Positions 1 through 7,164 of a DNA stretch of 11,859 nt are shown here, piece by piece. Origin of the DNA: WQZF01 sp031556405. GTDB lineage: Bacteria; Pseudomonadota; Gammaproteobacteria; Burkholderiales; Rhodocyclaceae. Location of the stretch: assembly GCA_031556405.1 (NCBI GenBank), contig JAVBTC010000115.1, positions 1 to 11,859 of the forward strand, read 5' to 3'. Position 1 is the stretch's first letter. Each line of letters opens with the position of its first letter. The notes under the pieces were generated by a model. That model was not told where the DNA came from. It made no database searches and saw only the letters and a list, made by a program, of their open reading frames with translations. A program made the translations under genes and the position numbers.

Positions 1-75
1 GATGGCACTGGGGCCTTCTCCTCGTTCCAGCGCACGAAGAACCCGGTCACGCAAATCTTGCGAATACGCTTGCAT
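1..75 (-). CDS. IS630-type transposase, N-terminal fragment (cut by window edge)
   Basis: Only the first 25 codons are visible: the peptide opens MQAYSQDLRDRVLRALERG, followed by EGPSAI. An opening of the form YSxDLRxRVLxALxxGEG-SAI is typical of the N-terminal helix-turn-helix of IS630-family transposases, which cut and paste DNA at TA dinucleotides. The ATG (75-73) is preceded by a GGGAG Shine-Dalgarno six bases upstream, so the start is well supported. The rest lies outside the window, so intactness cannot be judged. Its tail-to-head position behind the response regulator suggests that a mobile element borders the perchlorate locus. Family assignment rests on 25 residues and recognition from memory. 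Confidence 0.7.
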   Translation of the reverse strand, partial: MQAYSQDLRDRVLRALERGEGPSAI

Positions 76-80
76 GAATG

Positions 81-102
81 TCTCCCATAAGCGTCTGGGA
101 GA
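81..102 (-). promoter_or_regulatory. Inverted repeat covering the transposase ribosome-binding site
   Basis: TCTCCCA (81-87) and TGGGAGA (96-102) form a perfect 7-base inverted repeat with an 8-base loop. On the minus strand the downstream arm contains the GGGAG that serves the transposase ATG at 75. A transcript entering from the neighbouring regulator gene would fold and hide this site. Several insertion sequences block translation from external read-through this way, so that role is a reasonable inference. No T-run follows on the minus strand, so it does not look like a terminator. Confidence 0.45.
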
Positions 103-145
103 ATAATGTCAAATGTAAATATTTAAATCAAAAACGCTCTAGCTT

Positions 146-1672
146 TCACTTGTATAGCGGTGTGATTTTCCAGTCCTCGTGCTTTTTCGGCGGCTCCAAA
201 CCGAATTCACGGATCCGCCGTTCCAGTTTCGGGCGGCTGATGCCGAGCATTTCGCAGGTTTTTCCCTTGTGCCAATGGGTCAGTTCGAGCGCGCGCACGA
301 TATGCTCGCGTTCGATGTCGTGCAGCGTCGGAAATGCGGAAGATACCTCTTCCGGCATTCCGGGCGGCTGTTGCGGGAAGGAAGGGGCGATGATGCCGGT
401 GCCGCCAGTGCCATTCTCCGTGGATTTTTCCGCGAATACCGCGTGTTGCCGCCTTTCCCCGGACGACAGCGCTTCCGCGACGAGCAGGGGGTGATGGGAC
501 GAATCGCCGCAGGCGCATTTCAATTCCGCCGGCAGGCGGTAATGTGTCAGCGCGTCGCCGCGTTCGAGTACCGCGGCTTTCATCAGCACGTTTTCCAGTT
601 CGCGCACGTTGCCCGGCCAGGCGTAGTTTTGCAGGCAATCCATCGCTTCCTTGGTGACGCGGCGGATGTTTTTGTGCAGGTCGCGGTTGATCCGCCGTAA
701 CAGAAAATCGACGAGCAGCGGGATGTCGCCGGTGCGTTCGCGCAGCGGCGGCAGTTCGATCGAAACGACGTTGAGGCGGTAAAAAAGGTCTTCGCGGAAC
801 ATGCCTTTTTGTACCCGTTCCCACAGATTGACGTTGGTCGCGGCGATGAAGCGGGTTGCCGCCTTGAGCGGCTGTGTGCCGCCGACCGGGCTGTATTCGC
901 GGTCCTGCAATACGTGCAGCAGTTTGCCCTGCATCCCCGGTGAAAGTTCGGCGATTTCGTCGAGCAGCAGGGTGCCGCTGCCGGCCTGTTCGATTTTTCC
1001 CTTGTGCGCGTTGACGGCGCCGGTAAACGCGCCGCGTTCGTGACCGAAGAGTTCGGATTCGAGCAGGGTTTCCACCAGCGCGGCGCAGTTGACGGCGATG
1101 AACGGTTGCTTGCGCTCGGCGCTGGCGTCGTGGATCGCGCGCGCGACCAGGCCCTTGCCGGTGCCCGATTCGCCGAGGATCAGGACGGTGACGTTGCCCT
1201 GGCTGACGAAGGCGATTTTTTTGCACACTTCCTTGATTTCCGGTGACTGGCCGATGATCCGGCTGCGCGCCGGTTCCGGCGAGCCGCTCAGCATCAGGCC
1301 GCCTTGTTTGTCATGCTGCGGCAGGAGACGCGCGATGGCCGCATCGAGTTCGTCGAGGTCGATCGGCTTGGGGACGTAATCCGCCGCGCCGCCCTGGATC
1401 GCCGAAACGGTCGTTTCCAGGTCGTGGAAGGCGGTGATCATGATCACCGGCAAGGCGGGCCACAGGCGGCGGATGTCGGGCAGCAGCGAGAGTCCGTCCC
1501 GCCCCGGCAGGCGGATATCGAGAATGACGATGTCGATTGTCTCGACGGAGAGGCGGCGCAGTCCGTCCTCGGCGTCGAACGAGAGGGAAACCCGGTGACC
1601 GTTTTGTTGCAGATGCAGGTCGAGCGTTCGTCCGATTGCTTCGTCGTCGTCGATTACCAGAATGTGTGCCAT
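146..1672 (-). CDS. pcrR: NtrC-family sigma-54 response regulator (PcrR-like)
   Basis: This 508-residue protein is a cytoplasmic DNA-binding activator of sigma-54 promoters. Residues 1-120 are a receiver domain with acidic pocket D8-D10, phospho-acceptor D52 (in ILDIRLPG), T80 and K102. The AAA+ domain (about 138-385) has Walker A GESGTGKG (167-174), the sigma-54 contact loop GAFTGA (214-219), Walker B LLLDEIAE (235-242) and WPGNVRELE (352-360). After a variable linker (about 390-445), a Fis-type helix-turn-helix occupies 450-491. The start was placed at MAHILVID because the receiver begins there and GGGGAA lies just upstream; an open frame runs back to 1834 but overlaps the kinase gene. It follows the kinase by 76 bases on the same strand, so the two are probably co-transcribed. 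All catalytic motifs are intact. The symbol is by synteny with perchlorate islands that carry a sigma-54 regulator; the family call is near certain. Confidence 0.88.
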   Translation of the reverse strand: MAHILVIDDDEAIGRTLDLHLQQNGHRVSLSFDAEDGLRRLSVETIDIVILDIRLPGRDGLSLLPDIRRLWPALPVIMITAFHDLETTVSAIQGGAADYVPKPIDLDELDAAIARLLPQHDKQGGLMLSGSPEPARSRIIGQSPEIKEVCKKIAFVSQGNVTVLILGESGTGKGLVARAIHDASAERKQPFIAVNCAALVETLLESELFGHERGAFTGAVNAHKGKIEQAGSGTLLLDEIAELSPGMQGKLLHVLQDREYSPVGGTQPLKAATRFIAATNVNLWERVQKGMFREDLFYRLNVVSIELPPLRERTGDIPLLVDFLLRRINRDLHKNIRRVTKEAMDCLQNYAWPGNVRELENVLMKAAVLERGDALTHYRLPAELKCACGDSSHHPLLVAEALSSGERRQHAVFAEKSTENGTGGTGIIAPSFPQQPPGMPEEVSSAFPTLHDIEREHIVRALELTHWHKGKTCEMLGISRPKLERRIREFGLEPPKKHEDWKITPLYK

Positions 1673-1748
1673 GTCCGTTCCCCATGCTTCCCCATATTTT
1701 CCTATACGCAGTCGTATCTTGCCGTCCGGCACAGCGCCGGGGGCATTT

Positions 1749-3803
1749 TCATCCTTTGTCTTCCTCCGCGTATTTCGGGTTCCGGTCAGGGCCATCGCCC
1801 GGATTGCTGGCCGGATTGTTGGCCAGATCGCCACCGCTTTCCCCCTTTTCGTTTCCGCGTTCTTCCGGACGCGTGTTTTTCTCTTTCGTTTCCATTAGTC
1901 CCGTTTTCCCGGCTTCCGATGCCGCCCTCGCCGATGTTTTTTCCTCTGCGTCCGTTTCCGGAGCGGTCAGCGGCAGCACGATCGATACCCGCGTTCCGCG
2001 CGGTTCCACGGCTTCGATCCGGATCGAGCCGCCGTGCTGCGCGACGATGCGTTGGACGATGGACAGGCCCAGTCCGGTGCCTTTCGCGCGCGTGGTGAAA
2101 AACGGTTCGAAGATTTTGTCGCGGGCCGAGGGTGGAATGCCGTCGCCATCGTCGACGATCACGATCTGTACGGCGGGACGCGATTCGAACAGCAGCGGCT
2201 GGATGTCGATCGAGATGTTTCCTTCTTCCCGGCATGCCGCGATCGCGTTGTCGAGCAGGTTGTGGAGCAGTTGCAGCAGTTTCGTGCGGTCCGCCTGGAT
2301 CTGCGGCGGCTGGCCGTTGCGCTCGCAGGAAAGCGTGATCGATTTCGTCCGCAGTTTCGGCAGCAGGGAAACCTCGGCCATGCGGACCGTTTCGGCCAGA
2401 TCGACCGATTCGATGGAGAGATTTTCGGGGCGGGCGAAATCGAGCATGTCGCGCAGGATGTTTTCCATGTAATCGACCTGGCCCTGCGCGATCTCACAAC
2501 TGTTCTGCAGGCGTCCCGGCCGGCTGCGGTGATGGTTGGCAAGGATGGAAAGGTTCATCTTGACCGCCGACAGCGCGTTGCGCAGATCGTGCGCGATCAT
2601 GCTCGCCATGCGTCCCAGCGTTGCCTGTTCCCGGCTTTTGGCGGCGGCGCGCAGGGCATCGGCCATGCGGATCACGGAGGCCGCGAGTTCGCCGAATTCG
2701 TGGCTCACGCCCGCCGGGATGGCGACATTGCGCTCGCCCGCCGCGATACGGTTGACCGCCTCGATCAGGCGTTCGATGGGGCGGCCCAGATAGCGCGCGC
2801 CGACGATGGTGGTGAGCAGCACCAGCAGGCATACCGCGAACGCGAGAATGGCGAACTGCTGTTTGAATTCGTGCAGGCGCAATCCCGCGTTCTGGCTGGG
2901 GATCGCGAAACCGGCCAGGACAAGGAAGGGATCGTCGCCGCTGGCGACCGGCCCGGACAGCGAAATGCGGTGGAAGTCGCCGAGCCAGTAGCCGTTGGCC
3001 GGGTCGAGCACGAGTTCCGGGGTTTCATGCGTGAGCCAGTGCGCCCACTGGTCGCCGATCGGAAGTTCCTCGCTCAGCCGCAGCGCCGGCGATTTGCGGT
3101 CGGCCTGGGGACGGTAGACGTAGCGCCCGGCGTAATCGGTCAACGCCAGATGGATGCCCTGGATCGAGGATTCCAGCGGTGCGGCGAAATCGTCGAGGTT
3201 GACCGTGATGGCGACGACGCCGATCAGCGCATGTTCCTGCGTGAGAATCGGTGCGATGAAATGAAGATAGAGCGGCCCTTCCGGAATTTCGCCGCTTTTC
3301 GGTAGACGCAGCGGGCGCTTCCAGGCCGACAGCACACCGGCGCCGCGTATGCCCCGGTGCTCTTCGAGAAACTGTTCGAGGCTCGTCTCGGCGACGGGAG
3401 GATTGATGTCGGTGAGAATATTTTTTCCATGGCGCAGTCCCTGCAGTGCGCGCGGGAAGGTGCCGGCATCGAGGCGGATCTGGATCTGTGCATAGGAAGG
3501 GCGCTCGCGCATCATCGCTTCGATCTGGTCGGCGACTGGTTGCCGGCTGTCGGCGATCTGCCCCTGGGCTTCCGCGGTGGTGGCGGAAATGCCGCTTTCG
3601 GCCAGCAGCGTCAGGTCGCTGCGGATCATTGCCACCTGATCCCTGAACAGGCGCGCCTCCTGGCCGACGACATCGAGCACGTGCTGCCGCGAAAGATCGA
3701 GTATCGCGTTGTCGGCGCCGCGCAACGTCACCAGCGCCAGAATCGCCACCGACAGCCCGGCGATCAGCGAAGTGGTGGCAAAAATCTTGGTCGAGATTTT
3801 CAT
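1749..3803 (-). CDS. pcrS: Membrane sensor histidine kinase (PcrS-like)
   Basis: This 684-residue inner-membrane kinase is the likely partner of the adjacent regulator. Transmembrane helix 1 lies at about 7-27, a large periplasmic sensor region at about 30-315 (double-Cache-like in size and layout, fold unverified) and helix 2 at about 317-337. A HAMP domain follows (about 338-390), then the dimerisation domain with H-box AHDLRNALS (phospho-acceptor H405). The ATPase domain has N-box LLHNLLDNA (N515/N519), DDGDG (551-555), IFEPFFTTR (564-572) and GTGLGL (575-580). All catalytic motifs are present. The start MKISTKIF immediately precedes helix 1; the frame is open up to 4076, but the extension is not membrane- or domain-like and covers repeat-rich control DNA. 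No good Shine-Dalgarno precedes this ATG, so the start is moderately sure. The last 70 or so residues (about 613-684) form an odd charged Glu/Lys/Asn/Pro-rich tail beyond the ATPase domain. Signal unknown; chlorate, perchlorate or a redox cue is inferred from context only. Confidence 0.85.
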   Translation of the reverse strand: MKISTKIFATTSLIAGLSVAILALVTLRGADNAILDLSRQHVLDVVGQEARLFRDQVAMIRSDLTLLAESGISATTAEAQGQIADSRQPVADQIEAMMRERPSYAQIQIRLDAGTFPRALQGLRHGKNILTDINPPVAETSLEQFLEEHRGIRGAGVLSAWKRPLRLPKSGEIPEGPLYLHFIAPILTQEHALIGVVAITVNLDDFAAPLESSIQGIHLALTDYAGRYVYRPQADRKSPALRLSEELPIGDQWAHWLTHETPELVLDPANGYWLGDFHRISLSGPVASGDDPFLVLAGFAIPSQNAGLRLHEFKQQFAILAFAVCLLVLLTTIVGARYLGRPIERLIEAVNRIAAGERNVAIPAGVSHEFGELAASVIRMADALRAAAKSREQATLGRMASMIAHDLRNALSAVKMNLSILANHHRSRPGRLQNSCEIAQGQVDYMENILRDMLDFARPENLSIESVDLAETVRMAEVSLLPKLRTKSITLSCERNGQPPQIQADRTKLLQLLHNLLDNAIAACREEGNISIDIQPLLFESRPAVQIVIVDDGDGIPPSARDKIFEPFFTTRAKGTGLGLSIVQRIVAQHGGSIRIEAVEPRGTRVSIVLPLTAPETDAEEKTSARAASEAGKTGLMETKEKNTRPEERGNEKGESGGDLANNPASNPGDGPDRNPKYAEEDKG
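1801..1824. repeat. 12-base tandem duplication in the kinase C-terminal tail
   Basis: GGATTGCTGGCC (1801-1812) is followed directly by GGATTGTTGGCC (1813-1824), with one mismatch. It lies in the low-complexity end of the kinase and encodes part of an Asn/Pro-rich stretch. It keeps the reading frame and looks like a slippage duplication in an unconstrained tail. Confidence 0.6.
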
Positions 3804-3834
3804 GATGAAAGCGGCGGCGGCCCGATGTGATCCT

Positions 3835-3878
3835 CTTGCAGTTTCGTTGCGATCCTGTTGCGATTCCGTTGCGATTTC
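3835..3878. repeat. 11-base direct repeats upstream of pcrS
   Basis: Units at 3846-3856 (GTTGCGATCCT), 3857-3867 (GTTGCGATTCC) and 3868-3878 (GTTGCGATTTC) share the exact core GTTGCGAT. A degenerate fourth unit at 3835-3845 (CTTGCAGTTTC) matches the last at 8 of 11 positions. The period is about one helical turn, so a protein binding each unit would sit on one face of the DNA. They lie 32-75 bases ahead of the pcrS start. They could be operator half-sites or simple slippage repeats. Confidence 0.6.
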
Positions 3879-3898
3879 CACTGCAATGACAAACCGAA

Positions 3899-3913
3899 GC
3901 AAATTAGACACCA
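3899..3913 (-). promoter_or_regulatory. Weak sigma-54-like promoter candidate facing pcrS
   Basis: On the minus strand this reads TGGTGTCTAATTTGC. The GG and GC dinucleotides have the required 10-base spacing, and TTTGC fits the -12 box, but the bases after TGG (TGT) do not match the usual CAC. It would start transcription at about 3887, some 85 bases before pcrS, and allow auto-activation. This is a low-confidence pattern match. Confidence 0.25.
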
Positions 3914-4026
3914 GTTCCGGCGTTCGCGCGGCAAACGCGCCGAAACGCCGCCCGCTGGCGATTTGCGCCGGAATTCCGGTTTCCGTATATCGGGAATTTA
4001 CACTGCGGCGAGAAAAATTTATCGAT

Positions 4027-4037
4027 TCATTCAATGA
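4027..4037. promoter_or_regulatory. Short perfect palindrome, possible regulator site
   Basis: TCATT-C-AATGA is a perfect 5+1+5 inverted repeat preceded by CGAT. It lies about 156 bases upstream of the -24 box of the pcrA promoter. Together with the larger palindrome at 4057-4079 it could form a paired enhancer site for the sigma-54 activator, but such short palindromes occur by chance. Confidence 0.25.
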
Positions 4038-4056
4038 GGTTTTTTTATTAAGGTGC

Positions 4057-4079
4057 CGATTCGACGTTTCGTTCAATCG
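4057..4079. promoter_or_regulatory. Imperfect 23-base palindrome, candidate PcrR enhancer site
   Basis: CGATTCGACG (4057-4066) and CGTTCAATCG (4070-4079) are inverted arms around TTT, matching at 8 of 10 positions. It is centred about 125 bases upstream of the -24 box at 4193, a normal distance for NtrC-type activator sites. The adjacent genes encode just such an activator, so it is the best enhancer candidate in the region. Binding is inferred, not shown. Confidence 0.4.
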
Positions 4080-4129
4080 AAGTGTTGCAACCTCCGTGCG
4101 TGAATTTCAGGTTTTTGTCGTTATGTTCG

Positions 4130-4142
4130 TATCTTGTTGATT
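4130..4142 (-). promoter_or_regulatory. IHF-like site between enhancer and promoter
   Basis: On the plus strand the segment fits the inverted IHF consensus YAA-N4-TTGATW with one mismatch (TAT for YAA, then TTGATT at 4137-4142). It lies in AT-rich DNA between the candidate enhancer and the sigma-54 promoter, where IHF usually bends DNA. The consensus is loose, so confidence is low. Confidence 0.25.
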
Positions 4143-4192
4143 AATAACCGAAAGAAGTTTGTGTTCGTGGCCCGGTGGCGATCCCGGAATCC

Positions 4193-4208
4193 TGGCCCGC
4201 GCCTTGCT
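4193..4208 (+). promoter_or_regulatory. Sigma-54 (-24/-12) promoter for pcrABCD
   Basis: The sequence TGGCCCGCGCCTTGCT matches the sigma-54 consensus TGGCAC-N5-TTGCW with one difference (C for A at position 5). The invariant GG (4194-4195) and GC (4206-4207) have the exact 10-base spacing. The start site would be near 4219-4220, giving a leader of about 112 bases before pcrA. The only regulator gene next door is a sigma-54 activator, which strongly supports the reading. No other site in the spacer fits as well on this strand. Confidence 0.75.
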
Positions 4209-4274
4209 TAATCCCTTGCGTCGGAACAGTTATTTCTGTCACGCGAATCGGCCGTTCAAGCCTGGAAAGCATTT

Positions 4275-4296
4275 CAAGCGCAGTCCAAGCGTAGTT
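4275..4296. repeat. 11-base tandem repeat in the pcrA leader
   Basis: CAAGCGCAGTC (4275-4285) is followed by CAAGCGTAGTT (4286-4296), matching at 9 of 11 positions. It lies in the predicted untranslated leader between the sigma-54 promoter and the pcrA ribosome-binding site. No function can be assigned. Confidence 0.35.
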
Positions 4297-4331
4297 GGTC
4301 GGGCCGGATTCAACGCAATCAAGGAGCTAAC

Positions 4332-7127
4332 ATGACTCATCGGCGGGAGTTTTTAAAGGCGGCAGGCGCTTCGTCCCTCACGTTGCTGTTCGGCAACGCG
4401 TTTTCGTTCAACGCACTGGCAGCCACGGGCGATCCGATGGCCGCTTACGAATACAGCGGCTGGGAGGCGTACCACCGGAATCAATGGACCTGGGACAAGA
4501 AAACACGCGGCGCGCATCTGATCAACTGCACCGGCGCCTGTCCGCATTTTGTCTACAGCAAGAGCGGCGTGGTGCTGCGCGAGGAGCAGTCGAAGGACGT
4601 TCCGGTCTTCGCCGGAATTCCCGAATACAACCCGCGCGGCTGTCCGAAAGGGGAATGCGCGACCGACTATCTGTACGGTCCGCACCGCATCAAATATCCG
4701 CTGATCCGCGTCGGCGAACGCGGCGACGGCCGCTGGCGGCGGGCAAGCTGGGACGAAGCGCTGGAACTGGTCGCGGGCAAGATCGTCGACACGATCCGCG
4801 ATTCCGGGCCGGACACCATCAGCGTGTTCACGCCGGTACCGGCGGTAGCGCCGCTTTCCTTCTCGGCCGGGCACCGCTTCGCGCATTTCATCGGCGCGCA
4901 CACGCACACCTTCTTCGACTGGTACGGCGACCAGCCTCCGGGGCAGACACAGGTTTGCGGCGTTCAGGGCGACACGGCGGAAACCGCCGACTGGTTCAAT
5001 TCCCGTTACATCATCCTGTGGGGCGTGAATCCGATCGTGACGCGGATTCCGGATGCGCATTATCTGACCGAAGCGGCGTTGAACGGCGCCAAGATCGTAT
5101 GCGTATCGCCGGATTACAACGCCTCGGCGATCAAGGCGGACCAGTGGGTGCACCCGAAACCGGGCACCGACGCGGCGCTGGCGCTGGGGATGGTGCAGGT
5201 GATCATCAAGAACAAGCTGTACGACGCCGCCAATGTCAAGGAGCAGTCCGATCTGCCGTTCCTCGTGCGCAGCGACAACAAGTGTTTCCTGCGCGAATCG
5301 GATGTCGTCGAGGGCGGCAGCGACGCGAAGTTCTACGCCTGGGACAGCAAGACCGGCAAGGCGGTGATCATGAAAGGCTCGTGGGGCGACGATCCGGAAA
5401 ACAAACCGGCGGCGACGCCCGCGTTCCTGGGCCGCAACACGCTGACGTTCCCGAAGGGCTATCTCGAACTCGGCGCCCTCGATCCGGCGCTGGAGGGCAC
5501 CTATACGGTGAAGCTGAAAAATGGATCCAGCGTGCAGTGCCGTCCCGTTTTCGGCATTCTGACCGAGCGCGTGAACAAGGAATTCACGCCGGAAAAGGTC
5601 GCGGCGATCACCGGTGTCAACGCGAAGGTGATTACGCAGATGGCGACCGAGTATGCAAAGACGAAACCGGCGATGATCATCATCGGCGCCGGCACCGGCC
5701 ACTGGTACTACGGCGACGTCGCCCTGCGCGTGCATCACATGCTGTCGGCGCTGACGGCCAATGAAGGCAGGAACGGCGGCGGCGTCAATCACTACGTCGG
5801 ACAATGGAAGCCGACCCTGCTGCCCGGCGTGGCGGCGCTTTCCTTCCCGCAGGGCAACAACAAGCACCGCTTCTGCCAGACGACGATCTGGACCTATGTC
5901 CATGGCGAGTGCTACGACGGAATGGAAAACGTCGGCATCGACACCGCGAAATTCCTGAAGAAATCGCTGGCGACGCGGCAGATGCCGATGTACCCGCGCG
6001 ACGGCAAGGATCCGAAGATCCTGATCGTCTATCGCGGCAATTATCTGAACCAGGCCAAGGGACAGAAATACGTTCTGCGCAACCTGTGGCCGAAGCTCGA
6101 TCTGATCGTCAACGCCAATATCCGCATGGATACGACGGCGCTGTATTCCGACGTGGTGCTGCCTTCCGCGCACTGGTACGAAAAGCTCGATCTCAACGTC
6201 ACCGAGGAACACACCTTCATCAACATGACCGAGCCGGCGATTCCGCCGATGTGGGAATCGAAGACCGACTGGGAAATCTTCAAGCAGCTCTCGAAGAAGG
6301 TGGAAGCGGCGGCACGGGCGAAGAACTTCGCCAAGTTCTACGACGACCAGTTCAAATGGGCGCGCGAACTGGACAACCTCTACGCGCTGCAGGTCGACAA
6401 CGGCAAGCTGGAACGCGAGGAAGACGCGGTGCAGTTCATTCTCGATTCGGCGCCGCAAAGCAAGGGGATCACGCTCGAAATGCTGCGGCAGAAAGGGCCG
6501 CAACGGTTCAAGGCCAACTGGACCTCGCCGATGAAGGAAGGCATTCCCTACACGCCGTTCCAGTTCTTCAGCGTCGACAAGAAACCGTGGCCGACGCTGA
6601 CCGGACGGCAGCAGTTCTATATGGACCACGAGGTTTTCTTCGAACTGGGCGTGGAACTGCCGATCTATCAGCCGCCGGTCGACGCCGACAAATTTCCGCT
6701 GCGTTTCAACACGCCGCACAGCCGGTACGGCGTCCACTCGACTTTCAAGGACAACACCCTGATGCTGCGCCTGCAGCGCGGCGGGCCGATGGCCGAGATC
6801 TCGCCGGTCGACGCGGCGGCGCGCGGCATCCGCGACAACGACTGGGTGGAAATGTGGAACGACCACGGCAAGGTCATCTGCCGCGTCAAGATCCGCTCCG
6901 CCGAGCCGGCGGGACACATCTCGATGTTCCATACGCCCGAGTTGTACATGGACATGATCGAGGGTGGGTCGCAAAGCGTATGCCCGATCCGCCTGCAACC
7001 GACGCAACTGGTCGGCAACTACGGGCATCTGCTGTTCCGGCCGAATTACTACGGGCCGGGCGGCAACCAGCGGGATGTGCGCGTCGAGATGCGCCGCTAT
7101 ACCGGCGCGATTCCCGGGTCGCTATGA
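4332..7127 (+). CDS. pcrA: Perchlorate reductase catalytic (molybdenum) subunit PcrA
   Basis: This 931-residue type II DMSO-reductase-family enzyme would reduce perchlorate and chlorate in the periplasm. A Tat signal opens the protein (HRREFLKAAG, hydrophobic core 14-30, likely cleavage near ALA-A at 30/31), so it is exported folded with its cofactor. The FS0 [4Fe-4S] ligand pattern is H62, C66, C70 and C104, histidine-first as in NarG-type enzymes. The DWYGD segment (196-200) supplies the aspartate Mo ligand; D200 aligns best with the known one. NGGGVNHYVGQWKP (481-494) carries W492 where NarG, as I recall, has Glu; this matches the tryptophan of the perchlorate reductase aromatic gate. The dinucleotide-binding C-terminal domain covers about 785-920. 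Start: AAGGAG five bases before the ATG. It is the first gene of an operon behind a sigma-54 promoter. Alternatives are chlorate or selenate reductase alpha subunits; the cytochrome third gene and nearby cld favour PcrA. Confidence 0.88.
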   Translation: MTHRREFLKAAGASSLTLLFGNAFSFNALAATGDPMAAYEYSGWEAYHRNQWTWDKKTRGAHLINCTGACPHFVYSKSGVVLREEQSKDVPVFAGIPEYNPRGCPKGECATDYLYGPHRIKYPLIRVGERGDGRWRRASWDEALELVAGKIVDTIRDSGPDTISVFTPVPAVAPLSFSAGHRFAHFIGAHTHTFFDWYGDQPPGQTQVCGVQGDTAETADWFNSRYIILWGVNPIVTRIPDAHYLTEAALNGAKIVCVSPDYNASAIKADQWVHPKPGTDAALALGMVQVIIKNKLYDAANVKEQSDLPFLVRSDNKCFLRESDVVEGGSDAKFYAWDSKTGKAVIMKGSWGDDPENKPAATPAFLGRNTLTFPKGYLELGALDPALEGTYTVKLKNGSSVQCRPVFGILTERVNKEFTPEKVAAITGVNAKVITQMATEYAKTKPAMIIIGAGTGHWYYGDVALRVHHMLSALTANEGRNGGGVNHYVGQWKPTLLPGVAALSFPQGNNKHRFCQTTIWTYVHGECYDGMENVGIDTAKFLKKSLATRQMPMYPRDGKDPKILIVYRGNYLNQAKGQKYVLRNLWPKLDLIVNANIRMDTTALYSDVVLPSAHWYEKLDLNVTEEHTFINMTEPAIPPMWESKTDWEIFKQLSKKVEAAARAKNFAKFYDDQFKWARELDNLYALQVDNGKLEREEDAVQFILDSAPQSKGITLEMLRQKGPQRFKANWTSPMKEGIPYTPFQFFSVDKKPWPTLTGRQQFYMDHEVFFELGVELPIYQPPVDADKFPLRFNTPHSRYGVHSTFKDNTLMLRLQRGGPMAEISPVDAAARGIRDNDWVEMWNDHGKVICRVKIRSAEPAGHISMFHTPELYMDMIEGGSQSVCPIRLQPTQLVGNYGHLLFRPNYYGPGGNQRDVRVEMRRYTGAIPGSL

Positions 7128-7164
7128 CGGACAGGACACAATGCAATAAGCGAGGATATGAACC

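Larger units (their letters stand above)
3804..4331. other. Divergent control region between pcrS and pcrA
   Basis: This 528-base stretch separates the divergent kinase and reductase genes. I see no convincing gene in it: open frames on both strands lack ribosome-binding sites and recognisable protein content. It is more AT-rich than the flanking genes, especially at 4010-4150. Going towards pcrA it holds 11-base tandem repeats (3835-3878), a weak leftward -24/-12 candidate (3899-3913), two palindromes (4027-4037, 4057-4079), an IHF-like match (4130-4142), a strong rightward -24/-12 promoter (4193-4208) and a leader of about 110 bases ending in AAGGAG (4321-4326). Confidence 0.75.

Noticed and set aside
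3709..4140. Open frames in the pcrS-pcrA spacer, including the upstream extension of the kinase frame to 4076
   Set aside because: No ribosome-binding sites and no domain content; the segment contains repeats and palindromes better explained as control DNA.
4309..4322. FNR-like sequence TTCAACGCAATCAA ahead of pcrA
   Set aside because: Only one half-site matches TTGAT-N4-ATCAA, and it overlaps the pcrA ribosome-binding site, downstream of the predicted start.
4353..7028. Very long open frame on the minus strand opposite pcrA (about 890 codons)
   Set aside because: It is the mirror of a strongly G/C-third-position-biased gene; its Arg/Val/His-rich product has no recognisable domain, and the plus strand encodes a complete molybdoenzyme.
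4332..7127. Respiratory nitrate reductase NarG, or selenate/ethylbenzene-type enzyme, as the identity of the first operon gene
   Set aside because: NarG is much longer and normally lacks a cleavable Tat signal; the selenate/ethylbenzene operons carry a heme b subunit rather than a tetraheme cytochrome, and cld is adjacent here.
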